Source of the DNA: Arcobacter ellisii
Lineage (GTDB): Bacteria > Campylobacterota > Campylobacteria > Campylobacterales > Arcobacteraceae
Reading direction: 5' to 3'
Length of the DNA stretch: 64,000 bases
Assembly: GCF_003544915.1 (NCBI RefSeq)
Contig: NZ_CP032097.1
Location: 806,001-870,000 of the forward strand
Positions within the stretch are counted from its first letter, which is position 1. Each line of letters begins with the position of its first letter. The notes below the pieces were generated by a model, which saw only the letters and a program-made list of their open reading frames with translations, had not been told where the DNA came from and did not search any database. A program made the position numbers and the translations under genes. Of this stretch, positions 1 through 9,806 are shown one piece after another.

Positions 1-473
1 GATATTTAATTGCAAATATCTATGGTAAAGGTTTAGAAAACATTTCAGCGGCATTCAAAAAAAATGAATTTATCAAATTTTTAAGAAATAAAGAAACATT
101 AGCATTTGATGTAAATCTTTCTGGAAACATCGTAAAAGTTGTAGTTCAAGAATATCAAAAATGTCCATTAACTTCTGAGTTATTACATGTTGATTTAATG
201 GTTGCACAACCAGGTGTTAAAACTTCATATAAAATTCCAGTTAAAACTACAGGAATTGCAAAAGGTCTTAAAAATAAAGGTCTTTTAATGATTCATACTA
301 AAAGAGTACCTGTTAAATGTACACTTGAAAACTTACCAAATAACATTACTTTAGATGTAACAAATTTAGATACAGGTGATAATATCTTAATTAGAGATTT
401 AACTTTACCTGAAACTTTAGAGTGTTTCTTAGATCCAAGAGTACCAGTTGTTGGTGTAATTAAAGCTAAATAA
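1..473 (+). CDS. rplY: 50S ribosomal protein L25 (partial, 5' end outside window)
   Basis: The reading frame is open from base 3 and runs to the TAA at 471-473, giving about 156 residues. The start lies upstream of the window, so the ATG at 198 is internal. L25 binds 5S rRNA in the large ribosomal subunit. The N-terminal part ([17 protein letters not shown]) and the segment with [13 protein letters not shown] match the L25 core. The rest matches the C-terminal TL5/CTC-type beta domain (PVVGVIKAK at the end), so this is the long two-domain form. The pth gene follows 9 bases later, the usual rplY-pth order in bacteria. Identification rests on recognised sequence; the true start cannot be seen. 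Confidence 0.93.
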   Translation, partial: YLIANIYGKGLENISAAFKKNEFIKFLRNKETLAFDVNLSGNIVKVVVQEYQKCPLTSELLHVDLMVAQPGVKTSYKIPVKTTGIAKGLKNKGLLMIHTKRVPVKCTLENLPNNITLDVTNLDTGDNILIRDLTLPETLECFLDPRVPVVGVIKAK

Positions 474-482
474 TTAATATTT

Positions 483-1034
483 ATGTATTTAATAGTAGGT
501 CTTGGTAACATTGGTGAAAAATATCAATTAACAAGACATAATATAGGTTTTTTAGTTATCGATGAGATGACTAAAAATCTATCAACTTCAAATGTGAATA
601 ACACAAACTTTCAATCAACACTTTTAAAATCAGGTTACAATCTTTTTGCGAAACCAACAACATATATGAATAATTCTGGTGTTGCCGTTCATGCTATAAA
701 AGAGTATTATAAAATCGATTTAGAAAATATTATAGTAATTCATGATGATTTAGATTTACCATTTGGAACAGTAAAGTTTAAAATAGGTGGTGGTCATGGC
801 GGACATAATGGTCTTAGATCTTTAGATTCTCATATTGGAAAAGATTACATACGTGTAAGAATTGGAATAGGGAAACCAGCTGATAAAGGTGATGTTGCAA
901 ATTATGTATTAAGTAACTTTTCAAAAGAAGAGTTAAATAAATTGCAAGATATAATACCTCACACTATAAAAGCGATTGAAGCACTTAAAACTGAAGAAAT
1001 CGATTTAGTAAAATCAAAATTTTCATTGAAGTAG
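483..1034 (+). CDS. pth: peptidyl-tRNA hydrolase
   Basis: This 183-residue cytoplasmic enzyme releases tRNA from peptidyl-tRNA that drops off the ribosome. It has the family N terminus VGLGNIGEKYQLTRHNIGF with Asn9 and the catalytic His19. It also has KPTTYMNNSG near residue 57, HDDLD at 87-91 and the glycine/histidine-rich GGGHGGHNGLRS loop. Length and motif order are normal for bacterial Pth. It lies 9 bases after rplY and 2 bases before the permease gene, so the three are probably co-transcribed. Confidence is high. Confidence 0.97.
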   Translation: MYLIVGLGNIGEKYQLTRHNIGFLVIDEMTKNLSTSNVNNTNFQSTLLKSGYNLFAKPTTYMNNSGVAVHAIKEYYKIDLENIIVIHDDLDLPFGTVKFKIGGGHGGHNGLRSLDSHIGKDYIRVRIGIGKPADKGDVANYVLSNFSKEELNKLQDIIPHTIKAIEALKTEEIDLVKSKFSLK

Positions 1035-1036
1035 AT

Positions 1037-2104
1037 ATGAGCATACTAACAAAATTTATTCTAAAGAAATATATATTTAATTTTTTTATTGTTTTAATAT
1101 CATTAGAACTATTTTTTGTAGGAATAGATTATTTACAAAATTTCAAAAATATACCAGAATCTGCAAATTTACAATTACTTTATATTTTATATAATAGTTT
1201 TTTTACTTTAACACTTGCTTTACCATTATCAATAGTTTTTGGTTGGGTAATTACTTTGGTGATTTTTATTAAAAACAATGAATTTGTTGCCTTTAATGCA
1301 CTTGGTGCTACACGAAATGAGATATTTATGCCAATAATTTTTATATCTACATTTTTATTAATCTCTTTAATTGCTTTACAAATGACACCTTTAGCATATT
1401 CTTATGAACAAAAAAGAAAAATTTTAAATAATGAATATTTTACAAGTACAAAAAGTGATATTTTTTTAAAATATAATGATTATTATGTATATTTTAAAAA
1501 GTTATTACCATTAGAAAAAAAAGCTGAAAATATTCATATTTTCAAAGTAAATAATAGTGATGTTGTTGAGACTATTATTGGTGAGAAAGCATATTTCCAA
1601 AATAATAAATGGTATGTTGTAGATGTTAAAATTATAAATAAACCAGAAAATATTAATGTTGATAATTCAAAATTAGATATTAGATATGAAAAATTTTTGC
1701 ATACACTTGATGGCTTTAAACCTAAAATTTTAGATAATGTTTATGAAAGTAAAACAGATTTTTCTATTTTTGATGCAGTTTCAGCTCTGATTTTATTAAA
1801 AGAACAAGGAATAAATACTCAAAAAATTAGAGGAGTGATTTATAATCAAATTATTATTCCATTTTTTGTACTTCCGATGATATTATTAGTGTATGCATAC
1901 GCTTCTTTAAATAGTAGATTTTTTAATTTAGGTAAATTTACGTCCCTTTCAATTTTTGGAACACTTATTGTTTGGGGATTTTTCTTTATGTTATTTAAAC
2001 TAACAAGTTCTGGTAGTATAGTTCCAGAATTCTCTTTACTTTTACCAATGTTGATTTGGTTAATTCTTTCAACATACATTTACAATAAAAAAATAAATTC
2101 ATAA
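1037..2104 (+). CDS. LptF/LptG family permease (lipopolysaccharide export)
   Basis: A 355-residue inner-membrane protein of the YjgP/YjgQ family. These proteins are the membrane subunits of the LptBFG ABC transporter, which extracts lipopolysaccharide from the inner membrane. There are about three hydrophobic segments in the first 120 residues. A long polar, beta-rich periplasmic section spans roughly 125-255 (the jellyroll region in known LptF/G). About three hydrophobic segments follow at the C terminus. The motif FNALGATRNEIF near residue 90 is the cytoplasmic coupling region typical of the family. Whether it is LptF or LptG cannot be decided here; the partner is not in the window. It follows pth by 2 bases. 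Confidence 0.85.
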   Translation: MSILTKFILKKYIFNFFIVLISLELFFVGIDYLQNFKNIPESANLQLLYILYNSFFTLTLALPLSIVFGWVITLVIFIKNNEFVAFNALGATRNEIFMPIIFISTFLLISLIALQMTPLAYSYEQKRKILNNEYFTSTKSDIFLKYNDYYVYFKKLLPLEKKAENIHIFKVNNSDVVETIIGEKAYFQNNKWYVVDVKIINKPENINVDNSKLDIRYEKFLHTLDGFKPKILDNVYESKTDFSIFDAVSALILLKEQGINTQKIRGVIYNQIIIPFFVLPMILLVYAYASLNSRFFNLGKFTSLSIFGTLIVWGFFFMLFKLTSSGSIVPEFSLLLPMLIWLILSTYIYNKKINS

Positions 2105-2121
2105 TAAAGGCTTAAAAAATA

Positions 2122-2568
2122 ATGAAACCTCATGTAAAAGCTTATGGCTTAGTGCCTTATACTGTAAAAGATGATGTTATAAAAATACTTCTTTGTCGTT
2201 CTGTTGCAAGTAAAGATAAATGGGGATGTTTAAAAGGAACAAAAAATAAAAATGAAACTGCATATGAATGTGCTAAAAGAGAGTTTTTAGAAGAGAGTTC
2301 AATAAACGTTGATATAGCTTTATTTGAAGACTATTTTGAACAAATAAATATTGATAAAGATATTGGTATTTGGTTGGTTAATAGTAAAAATATTGAAGAT
2401 TTAGATAAGTATTTTACTAATGATACTTTAAAAAATAATTACTTATCTTGGGAAAATTCTAAAGTAAAATTCTTTTCTTTAGATAATCTTCCACGAATTA
2501 AAAATAAACAAGTTGATTTAATAAATGAAATCAAGGATTTTTTGAAAAGTAAGAATCTACACCATTAG
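2122..2568 (+). CDS. NUDIX hydrolase
   Basis: A 148-residue protein with a recognisable Nudix box near residues 39-61: GTKNKNETAYECAKREFLEE, which fits GX5EX7REUXEE. The box ends SSI rather than the usual XGU, so the last glycine is replaced. Nudix enzymes hydrolyse nucleoside diphosphates linked to another group. The N terminus (VKAYGLVPY) and the pattern following the box suggest an Ap4A/NTP-type cytoplasmic hydrolase, but the substrate cannot be read from sequence. The last 38 bases overlap the 3' end of the convergent amidase gene, so no terminator separates them. Confidence 0.85.
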   Translation: MKPHVKAYGLVPYTVKDDVIKILLCRSVASKDKWGCLKGTKNKNETAYECAKREFLEESSINVDIALFEDYFEQINIDKDIGIWLVNSKNIEDLDKYFTNDTLKNNYLSWENSKVKFFSLDNLPRIKNKQVDLINEIKDFLKSKNLHH

Positions 2569-4300
2569 CAATTCCATTTGCTAATAGTTGTTGATAAGAT
2601 TTATCATACAATCTTCTACTCTCTTCTTTGTGAGAAATATATCCTAACTCTACTAAAATTGATGGCATTTGAGCTCCAACAAGAACCCAAAATGGTCCTT
2701 CTCTAACTCCTGAGTCATTTGTATCTTTATATTTTGTTCTAGCTGCCTGTAATAATCCTGCTTGAACATCAATTGCAAACTTATGTGAAGCTGTGATTCT
2801 TGGACGATTTAAAGACTCTAAAAATACATCTTTTGAAGAGTCACTCATCTCTCTTATATCAGATTTATTTTCAAGTGCTGCTACACGTTTTGCTCTTTCA
2901 CTTCTTGCAGGACTTAAGAAAAATGTTTCTATTCCTGAAACTTCATTTGCTCTTTCTTTTGGAACAGCATTTGTGTGAATTGAAATAAATAAATCAGCTT
3001 TTTTCTCATTTGCAAGGATAGTTCTATCCATAACTTTAATAAATGTATCACTATTTCTTGTAAGATAAACTGTATAACCTCTTTGTTTTAAAATAGAAGC
3101 TAAATATTTAGATACATTAAGATTAACAACTTTTTCATATCTTTTATTTGGTCCAACAGCACCAACATCATCCGCTCCATGTCCAGCATCTATTACAATA
3201 ATTTTATTAATAGTTCTTTTTGGAGTATTTTGTTGACTAATTGCATCTGAAGTTGCTTCAGCCGAAATAATCAATTCTCTTTTATTTAAAGTGTAATTAA
3301 CTTTTGATTTTGATTTATTAATTAATCTAATTCTTACAGAATTATTCCCATTTGCTGTTGTAATAATTTTGTCAATTCCATCAATCTCGAGTTTTGTTGG
3401 GTCAATATATTTATATTTTCCTGTTATATCAAATATATTTTCATAATTTCCATTTTGTTTTAAAGTTCTAAATTTAACATTATTTTTGAAATAGTTTTTA
3501 TTAAATTTAACAATAATTTTATTGTTTTCACTAGAAATAGACCTAATTGAATTTTCTGAGTCAATATACTCTTTATTAGTTGGTTCTTCTTCTTTATCAG
3601 TAGGTGTAGTCACAACTTTTTCAACTTCTTTATTAATTACAGGTTCATTTTTTTCTATATTAGAAGGCAGATTATTAATCTTAATTATAATTTGTCTTTT
3701 ACTCATACTATATGAGAATTCTAAATTTTTCGAATTAGATAAAACAATTCTTAATACATTTGGTTTAAATTGCCCTAAAGTAATATTATCAACTCCCTTA
3801 ATAGATAATTTTGTTGGAATTGCATCTTTAAAATAACCATTAATATCAAATATACTCTTATAAACAGAAGCTTGGTTTAATCTAAAAAATTTGATGTCAT
3901 TTTTAGTAATATCAACATTAAAATCAATAACAATAGTATTATTTAAAGTTGAAACAGATTTTATCGAGTAGATAATATTTGAAGATGAACTACTTTTTTC
4001 AGTCTCTGTATTTTCTGTATTTTTTATTGAAGTAGAATTAGTTGTTTTTGCAACATTTTCATTTTGTTTAGATAAAAGTATTTCTAACTTTTTTCTATCA
4101 GGTCTTGTATCTTTATTTAGTTTTTCACCTAATTCTATCACTTTTTTAAGTTCATCAATTTTTAGCTGCTCATCTTTTTTGAGAGCAGCTTTTAAAAACT
4201 CTATTTTTGCAGATCTGTATTGTTGTTCTAAAACATCAACACTTACGTTTGCAAATAATATATTAAATGAAAAAATTAGAATAAAAAAGTTTTTAAAAAT
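2531..4300 (-). CDS. N-acetylmuramoyl-L-alanine amidase with tandem AMIN-like domains
   Basis: The protein cleaves the bond between N-acetylmuramic acid and L-alanine in peptidoglycan, in the periplasm. The C-terminal Amidase_3 domain has IDAGHGADDVGAVG (zinc His), a YEKVVNLNVS glutamate, SIHTNA (zinc His) and ILVELGYISHKEE (catalytic Glu). Before it are two similar beta-rich repeats that look like AMIN domains (starting SVSTLNNTIVIDF and SIRSISSENNKIIVKF). No ATG, GTG or TTG gives a signal peptide: the first GTG at 4141 starts inside the mature protein. The open frame continues upstream. From an ATT at 4298-4300 it reads MFKNFFILIFSFNILFANVS, a good signal peptide. GGAG in the last codons of the preceding gene lies 7 bases before that ATT. 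I therefore place the start at 4300 (589 aa), with an unusual start codon and translational coupling. Confidence 0.88.
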   Translation of the reverse strand: MFKNFFILIFSFNILFANVSVDVLEQQYRSAKIEFLKAALKKDEQLKIDELKKVIELGEKLNKDTRPDRKKLEILLSKQNENVAKTTNSTSIKNTENTETEKSSSSSNIIYSIKSVSTLNNTIVIDFNVDITKNDIKFFRLNQASVYKSIFDINGYFKDAIPTKLSIKGVDNITLGQFKPNVLRIVLSNSKNLEFSYSMSKRQIIIKINNLPSNIEKNEPVINKEVEKVVTTPTDKEEEPTNKEYIDSENSIRSISSENNKIIVKFNKNYFKNNVKFRTLKQNGNYENIFDITGKYKYIDPTKLEIDGIDKIITTANGNNSVRIRLINKSKSKVNYTLNKRELIISAEATSDAISQQNTPKRTINKIIVIDAGHGADDVGAVGPNKRYEKVVNLNVSKYLASILKQRGYTVYLTRNSDTFIKVMDRTILANEKKADLFISIHTNAVPKERANEVSGIETFFLSPARSERAKRVAALENKSDIREMSDSSKDVFLESLNRPRITASHKFAIDVQAGLLQAARTKYKDTNDSGVREGPFWVLVGAQMPSILVELGYISHKEESRRLYDKSYQQLLANGIANGVDSYFSKNP

Positions 4301-4302
4301 TT

Positions 4303-5382
4303 CTATTCTCCAATTGTTAATTTTTGCATTAATTCTTTTACAGAGATGATTTTATCTATTTTATAACCATTTGAACCAGAGAAGAATAAACCTGTCTCAA
4401 CATCACCTTTATATGCTGCACCTAATCTATCTGCAATACAATATCCAACAAGTTTAGCCTCATGTCCTCTATTGCAAGGAGCAACACAGTTAGAAATACA
4501 TTGAACTTTTGGTGCTGTATGATTTTCTATTGAAAACTGTAAATTTGTTCTTACACCACGTGCAGGAAGGCCAACAGGAGATTTCATTAGTTGAATATCT
4601 TCAGCTTTTGCATTTAATAAAACATCTTTAAATTTAGCATCTGCATCACATTCAAAAGTACCAATAAATCTAGTAGCCATTTGAACACCAGCACATCCCA
4701 TTGCTAAAAATTTATCAATGTCTTTTTTATCCCAAATCCCACCAGCTGCAATAATTGGAATATCTCCCCAATTTTTTGCTTCTTCAATAACAGGAGGAAC
4801 AATATTTTCTAATTGGAACTCTTCTTTATAACAATCTTCATATTTGAATCCTTGGTGTCCACCACTTAAAGGACCTTCAACAATAACTGCATCAGGAATT
4901 TTGTTATATCTTTGCCATTTCTTACAAATAAGTTTTAAAGCTCTTGCACTTGAAACAATTGGAACTAATGCAACATCTGGAAAATCTTTTGTAAATTCAG
5001 GCATATTTGTAGGAATTCCAGCTCCTGTGATTATAATATTAGCACCTGCTTTACAAGCATCTATTACAACTCTTCCATAATCGTTTATTGCATATAAAAC
5101 GTTACAAGCAAGTGGAGCATCTCCACATATTTTTCTTGCATTTACAAATATCTCTTTTAATGCATCTTCACTATAAAAATTTAAAACATCTTTTGGTTTA
5201 TCTTTTTTTGTAATGATATGAACATTTTCACTTAAATTTTTATAATAACCAGTTCCAACAGCAGAGATTACTCCAAGACCACCTTCTAAACTTACGTTTC
5301 CAGCTAATTGATCCCAACTAATACCTACACCCATTCCACCTTGGATAATTGGATGTTTTATTTCATACTTTCCTATTTTCAA
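4303..5382 (-). CDS. nitronate monooxygenase / 2-nitropropane dioxygenase family flavoprotein
   Basis: A 359-residue FMN-dependent TIM-barrel protein. It starts at TTG (5382), preceded by AAAGG. Family signatures are IIQGGMGVGISWDQLAG at the N terminus, GPLSGGHQGF mid-protein, and AAGGIWDKKDIDKFLAMGC followed by GVQMATRFIGTFEC. The C terminus carries an unusual cysteine-rich patch (CISNCVAPC). Relatives oxidise nitronates or act as FabK-type enoyl-ACP reductases; sequence alone does not separate these. A homologue sits next to tyrS in Campylobacter as I recall, so context supports a conserved, perhaps FabK-like or housekeeping role. Its stop codon is 2 bases from the amidase start. Confidence 0.85.
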   Translation of the reverse strand: MKIGKYEIKHPIIQGGMGVGISWDQLAGNVSLEGGLGVISAVGTGYYKNLSENVHIITKKDKPKDVLNFYSEDALKEIFVNARKICGDAPLACNVLYAINDYGRVVIDACKAGANIIITGAGIPTNMPEFTKDFPDVALVPIVSSARALKLICKKWQRYNKIPDAVIVEGPLSGGHQGFKYEDCYKEEFQLENIVPPVIEEAKNWGDIPIIAAGGIWDKKDIDKFLAMGCAGVQMATRFIGTFECDADAKFKDVLLNAKAEDIQLMKSPVGLPARGVRTNLQFSIENHTAPKVQCISNCVAPCNRGHEAKLVGYCIADRLGAAYKGDVETGLFFSGSNGYKIDKIISVKELMQKLTIGE

Positions 5383-5393
5383 AATTAGCCTTT

Positions 5394-6602
5394 CTATTTT
5401 ATTACTATCTTAGCGAAACTTTTTTTACCTTTTTGTAAAATGTATTCACCTTTTTCTAAATTTAACTTATCGTCACTTATTTTTTCCTGATTTATTGATA
5501 CAGCATTTGCTTTTATATCACGTCTAGCTTGAGAAGTTGAGTCAACTAACTTTGCATCAACTAAAGCTTGACAAATCCAAACTGGAGCTTCAAAAGTAAA
5601 TTCAGGCATATCAGTTGGAATATCTTTTTTTGCAAAAACTTTTTCAAACTCTTCTTTTGCTTTTTCTCCAAAACCAATACCATGGAATCTATCTACAATT
5701 TCCATTGCAAGTTCTTCTTTTACTTTTTTAGGATGTTTTGAACCATTTTCAACACCTTCTTTTAAAGCGTTAATTTCAACTAATGATTTAGCTGATAATA
5801 ATTCATAATATCTCCACATTAGTTCATCAGAAATTGATAAAACTTTTCCAAACATATCAAATGGCTCATCAGTAACACCAATATAATTTCCTAATGATTT
5901 TGACATTTTTTGAACTCCATCAAGACCTTCAAGAATTGGCATCATTAAAACTGCTTGTTGTTTTTTACAGTTATAAGCTTTTTGTAGAGTTCTTCCCATT
6001 AAAAGATTGAATTTTTGGTCAGTTCCACCAAGTTCAATATCAGTGTTCATTGCAACTGAATCATAACCTTGAAGTAAAGGGTACATAAATTCACTTACAG
6101 CAATTGGAGTATTAGAAGCATATCTTTTTGAAAAATCATCTCTTTCTAACATTCTTGCTACTGTTAAATTTGAAGCTAATGCAATTAATCCACCAGTTCC
6201 TAACTCTTTTAACCAAGTACTATTAAACATAACTTCTGTTTTTTCAGGATTTAATATTTTAAATACTTGTTCTTTATAAGTTTCAGCATTTTGTAAAACT
6301 TGCTCACTACTTAAAACTTTTCTTGTTTCACTTTTTCCTGTTGGATCACCAATTGTTGCTGTAAAGTCTCCAATTAAGAACTGTACAATTCCTCCAAATT
6401 TTTGGAAAGTTGCAAGTTTTTGGATTAATACAGTATGTCCTAAATGTAAATCAGGAGCTGTTGGATCAAATCCAGCTTTTACATAAAAATTTTCACCTGT
6501 TTCAAAATATTTTTTTATTAATTTTTCAATTGCTTCTATATCGATAATTTCAGCAATTCCTCTTTTTATCTCATTTAACGCTTCTTGAACTCTATTTTCC
6601 AT
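5394..6602 (-). CDS. tyrS: tyrosyl-tRNA synthetase
   Basis: A 402-residue class I aminoacyl-tRNA synthetase that charges tRNA-Tyr. It shows the HIGH-type motif HLGH at 53-56, preceded by [15 protein letters not shown] lies at 232-236. The tyrosine-binding region includes [13 protein letters not shown] near 192-204. The C-terminal 70 residues form an S4-type RNA-binding domain ([13 protein letters not shown]). The spacing between HIGH and KMSKS fits the TyrZ-type subgroup. It lies within the minus-strand housekeeping operon, between spoT and the nitronate monooxygenase gene. Confidence 0.97.
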   Translation of the reverse strand: MENRVQEALNEIKRGIAEIIDIEAIEKLIKKYFETGENFYVKAGFDPTAPDLHLGHTVLIQKLATFQKFGGIVQFLIGDFTATIGDPTGKSETRKVLSSEQVLQNAETYKEQVFKILNPEKTEVMFNSTWLKELGTGGLIALASNLTVARMLERDDFSKRYASNTPIAVSEFMYPLLQGYDSVAMNTDIELGGTDQKFNLLMGRTLQKAYNCKKQQAVLMMPILEGLDGVQKMSKSLGNYIGVTDEPFDMFGKVLSISDELMWRYYELLSAKSLVEINALKEGVENGSKHPKKVKEELAMEIVDRFHGIGFGEKAKEEFEKVFAKKDIPTDMPEFTFEAPVWICQALVDAKLVDSTSQARRDIKANAVSINQEKISDDKLNLEKGEYILQKGKKSFAKIVIK

Positions 6603-6621
6603 TAATTTTTTAACCCTTTAA

Positions 6622-8766
6622 TTATTTGTTATAAGCATCTTTTTTTGAAAAGAACTCAATAACTTTTACTTTTTTTTCTACTATTTTTCTAACTTCATCA
6701 ATATTAGCTTTGTTTGTTTCAAATTCAATATCACAATATTGGATATAAGAATGTTTTTGTCTTCCAAAATCCACACCTAAAATATAAAATTCATATTCTG
6801 CTAAATAGGTTAAGACTTTTGCTAATTCACCTCTTGTATTTGGAATACTTATTACCATTTTATATTGATAAACACTATTTTGAGTCCATTTACAAAAAAG
6901 CATTTCTTGATTGTTTTTAATTTTACTGTAGGCTTTATCACACATTTTATGATGTATTATTGCTTCATTTCCATTTTTAAAAGCAACAATATCATCACCA
7001 AATTTTGGATGACAGCAATGGTCAAATGATACAGAACTTATACTAAAATTTGAATATATTAAGATGTTATCAAATCTAAATTCTTTTATTTTACTAGTTA
7101 AAATTTTAAATCTAGTCATCAAACCTTTATCTCTAAGTATATTTTTTTCAATAGTTAGTTTTGTATGTTTTAAATAGTCTAAGATTTGAGGTATTTTATA
7201 CAAAGATTCAATAGGATAAATTTTTGTAATATCTTCATAATATCTTGAAAATATAGTATTGATTATATTTTTACCTGATAATTCATCAATCTCTTTTTGT
7301 CTATGGGTACAGAGTAGTTTTATCTGTTTTTTTGCACGAGATGTTTTTACCATCTCTATCCATGAACATCTAACTACTGTTTCATCACCTATTTCAATTG
7401 ATACAATATCTGTACTTTTTAAAACAGTTAAAAGAGGTTTTTTAATCTTATTGATATAACAAGCAACAGCACGTTTACCAATATTTGTATGAACTGCAAA
7501 AGCAAAATCATAAGCTGTTGAACCAACAGGAAGAGTGAAAACTTCCCCTTTTGGTGAATATACAATAATCTCTTCACCATATAAATCAGCTTTTGTTTCT
7601 TGATAAAACTCTTCAACATTTTCATTTGAAAACTCTAATGATTTTAACCAGTTAAGATTTGTTGTATTTTTAACACCAGTTTTATACATCCAATGGGCAG
7701 CTATTCCATATTCTGCAATTTTATTCATTTCAAATGAACGAATTTGAATCTCATATATTTTTGAGTTATAAAATACAGTTGTATGAATAGTTTGATAACC
7801 ATTCTCTTTTGGAGTTGCTACATAATCTTTAAATCTAGAAATTAGTGGTTTATACTCTAAATGAATAAAACCTAAAACTTTGTAACAATCAATATCATTT
7901 TCAACTAAAATTCTAATTGCAAATAAATCTAAAACTTCATCAATTGAAATACCTTTTCTTTGCATTTTTAGATAAATTGAGTAATGATGTTTGATTCTTG
8001 AATAAATTTTAATTTTGTTTAAATCAAAATCATTTTTTTCTAGTAAAGTTTTTGTAGTTGTAATAAAGTTATTAAAACTTAATTGCATTGAGTGTTCATG
8101 TTCTTTTAAAAATGCATCAATTTTTTTATATTCATTTGGATAAATATAAAAAAATGCTAAATCTTCAAGAGTGTTTTTTAAAGTAGAAATACCTAATCTA
8201 TTTGCGATTGGAACATAAACAACTAAAGTCTCTTCTGCAATTCTTTTTTGTTTATTTGCTGGTAAAACATGAAGTGTTAACATATTGTGAAGTCTATCAC
8301 AAAGTTTTACAACTAAAACTCTAACATCATCAATTGAGGCAATAAGCATTTTTCTAAATGTTAAAGCTGATGAAATAATTTTAGAATCACTTGAATCTTT
8401 AGAAGTAACAAATTCATGTTCTCTTATTTCAACAATTTTTGTAAGTCCATCAACCATATGAGCAATATCACTGCCCCAAGTATTTTTTACATATTCTAAA
8501 GTATAAGGAGTATCTTCAACAACATCGTGAAGTAAAGCAGTTGCAATAACAGCTTCATCTTTTGAAAAACTTGCAGTTATTGTGGCAACTAAAATTGGGT
8601 GAACACAATATGGCTCACCACTTTTTCTAAATTGACCTTCATGGGCTTCAATAATAAAATTTATAATTTCATATAATTTTGGAGAAATGTCAATTTGAGT
8701 TTTTAATTTATTAATAGCATCATCAACATTGTTTATATGTTGAATTTCTTTGAAAAATTGATCCAT
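6622..8766 (-). CDS. spoT: bifunctional (p)ppGpp synthetase/hydrolase, RelA/SpoT family
   Basis: A 714-residue stringent-response enzyme. The N-terminal HD hydrolase domain has VHP at 55-57 and HDVVEDTPYT starting at 80, so the hydrolase site looks intact. The synthetase domain follows (RIKHHYSIYLKMQRKG, then ENGYQTIHTTVF). A TGS domain starts near residue 395 (EIIVYSPKGEVFTLPVGSTA), and an ACT-like domain is at the C terminus. This order is that of Rel/SpoT proteins with both activities, usually the only such enzyme in Campylobacterota. Immediate neighbours are rpoZ and tyrS. RNA polymerase omega next door is functionally apt, since ppGpp binds near omega in Proteobacteria. Confidence 0.96.
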   Translation of the reverse strand: MDQFFKEIQHINNVDDAINKLKTQIDISPKLYEIINFIIEAHEGQFRKSGEPYCVHPILVATITASFSKDEAVIATALLHDVVEDTPYTLEYVKNTWGSDIAHMVDGLTKIVEIREHEFVTSKDSSDSKIISSALTFRKMLIASIDDVRVLVVKLCDRLHNMLTLHVLPANKQKRIAEETLVVYVPIANRLGISTLKNTLEDLAFFYIYPNEYKKIDAFLKEHEHSMQLSFNNFITTTKTLLEKNDFDLNKIKIYSRIKHHYSIYLKMQRKGISIDEVLDLFAIRILVENDIDCYKVLGFIHLEYKPLISRFKDYVATPKENGYQTIHTTVFYNSKIYEIQIRSFEMNKIAEYGIAAHWMYKTGVKNTTNLNWLKSLEFSNENVEEFYQETKADLYGEEIIVYSPKGEVFTLPVGSTAYDFAFAVHTNIGKRAVACYINKIKKPLLTVLKSTDIVSIEIGDETVVRCSWIEMVKTSRAKKQIKLLCTHRQKEIDELSGKNIINTIFSRYYEDITKIYPIESLYKIPQILDYLKHTKLTIEKNILRDKGLMTRFKILTSKIKEFRFDNILIYSNFSISSVSFDHCCHPKFGDDIVAFKNGNEAIIHHKMCDKAYSKIKNNQEMLFCKWTQNSVYQYKMVISIPNTRGELAKVLTYLAEYEFYILGVDFGRQKHSYIQYCDIEFETNKANIDEVRKIVEKKVKVIEFFSKKDAYNK

Positions 8767-8804
8767 ATTATCTAAAACCTAGAGGTAAGTTTATTAACTT
8801 ATCT

Positions 8805-9023
8805 CTATTTTTTATCTACAAATCCTTCAATTTTTAGAAGACCTGCTGCAATTTCATCAATAGCAATATCAGTATATTTCATTTTTTGAGTATTTAATTC
8901 TAATAATGGTTTTGCACCTTTACTTAATTCATCTGCTCTTTGACCAACTGCAATTGCTAAAATATATCTATCATTATCAACTTGTTTTAATGCTTTTGAA
9001 ATTCTTTCTTCTAATCTTATCAT
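8805..9023 (-). CDS. rpoZ: DNA-directed RNA polymerase omega subunit
   Basis: A 72-residue protein beginning MIRLEERISKALKQVDNDRY. The core RYILAIAVGQRADELSKGAKP matches the omega fold that wraps the beta-prime C terminus and helps assemble RNA polymerase. A strong ribosome binding site (AAAAGGAAAG) precedes the ATG. It sits between pyrH and spoT, the same order as in Campylobacter as I recall. Length is normal for the Campylobacterota omega. Confidence 0.95.
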   Translation of the reverse strand: MIRLEERISKALKQVDNDRYILAIAVGQRADELSKGAKPLLELNTQKMKYTDIAIDEIAAGLLKIEGFVDKK

Positions 9024-9042
9024 AAATCTTTCCTTTTGATAT

Positions 9043-9780
<738 letters not shown>

Positions 9781-9806
9781 TTATCTAAAAAATCATTAAC
9801 AAATTC

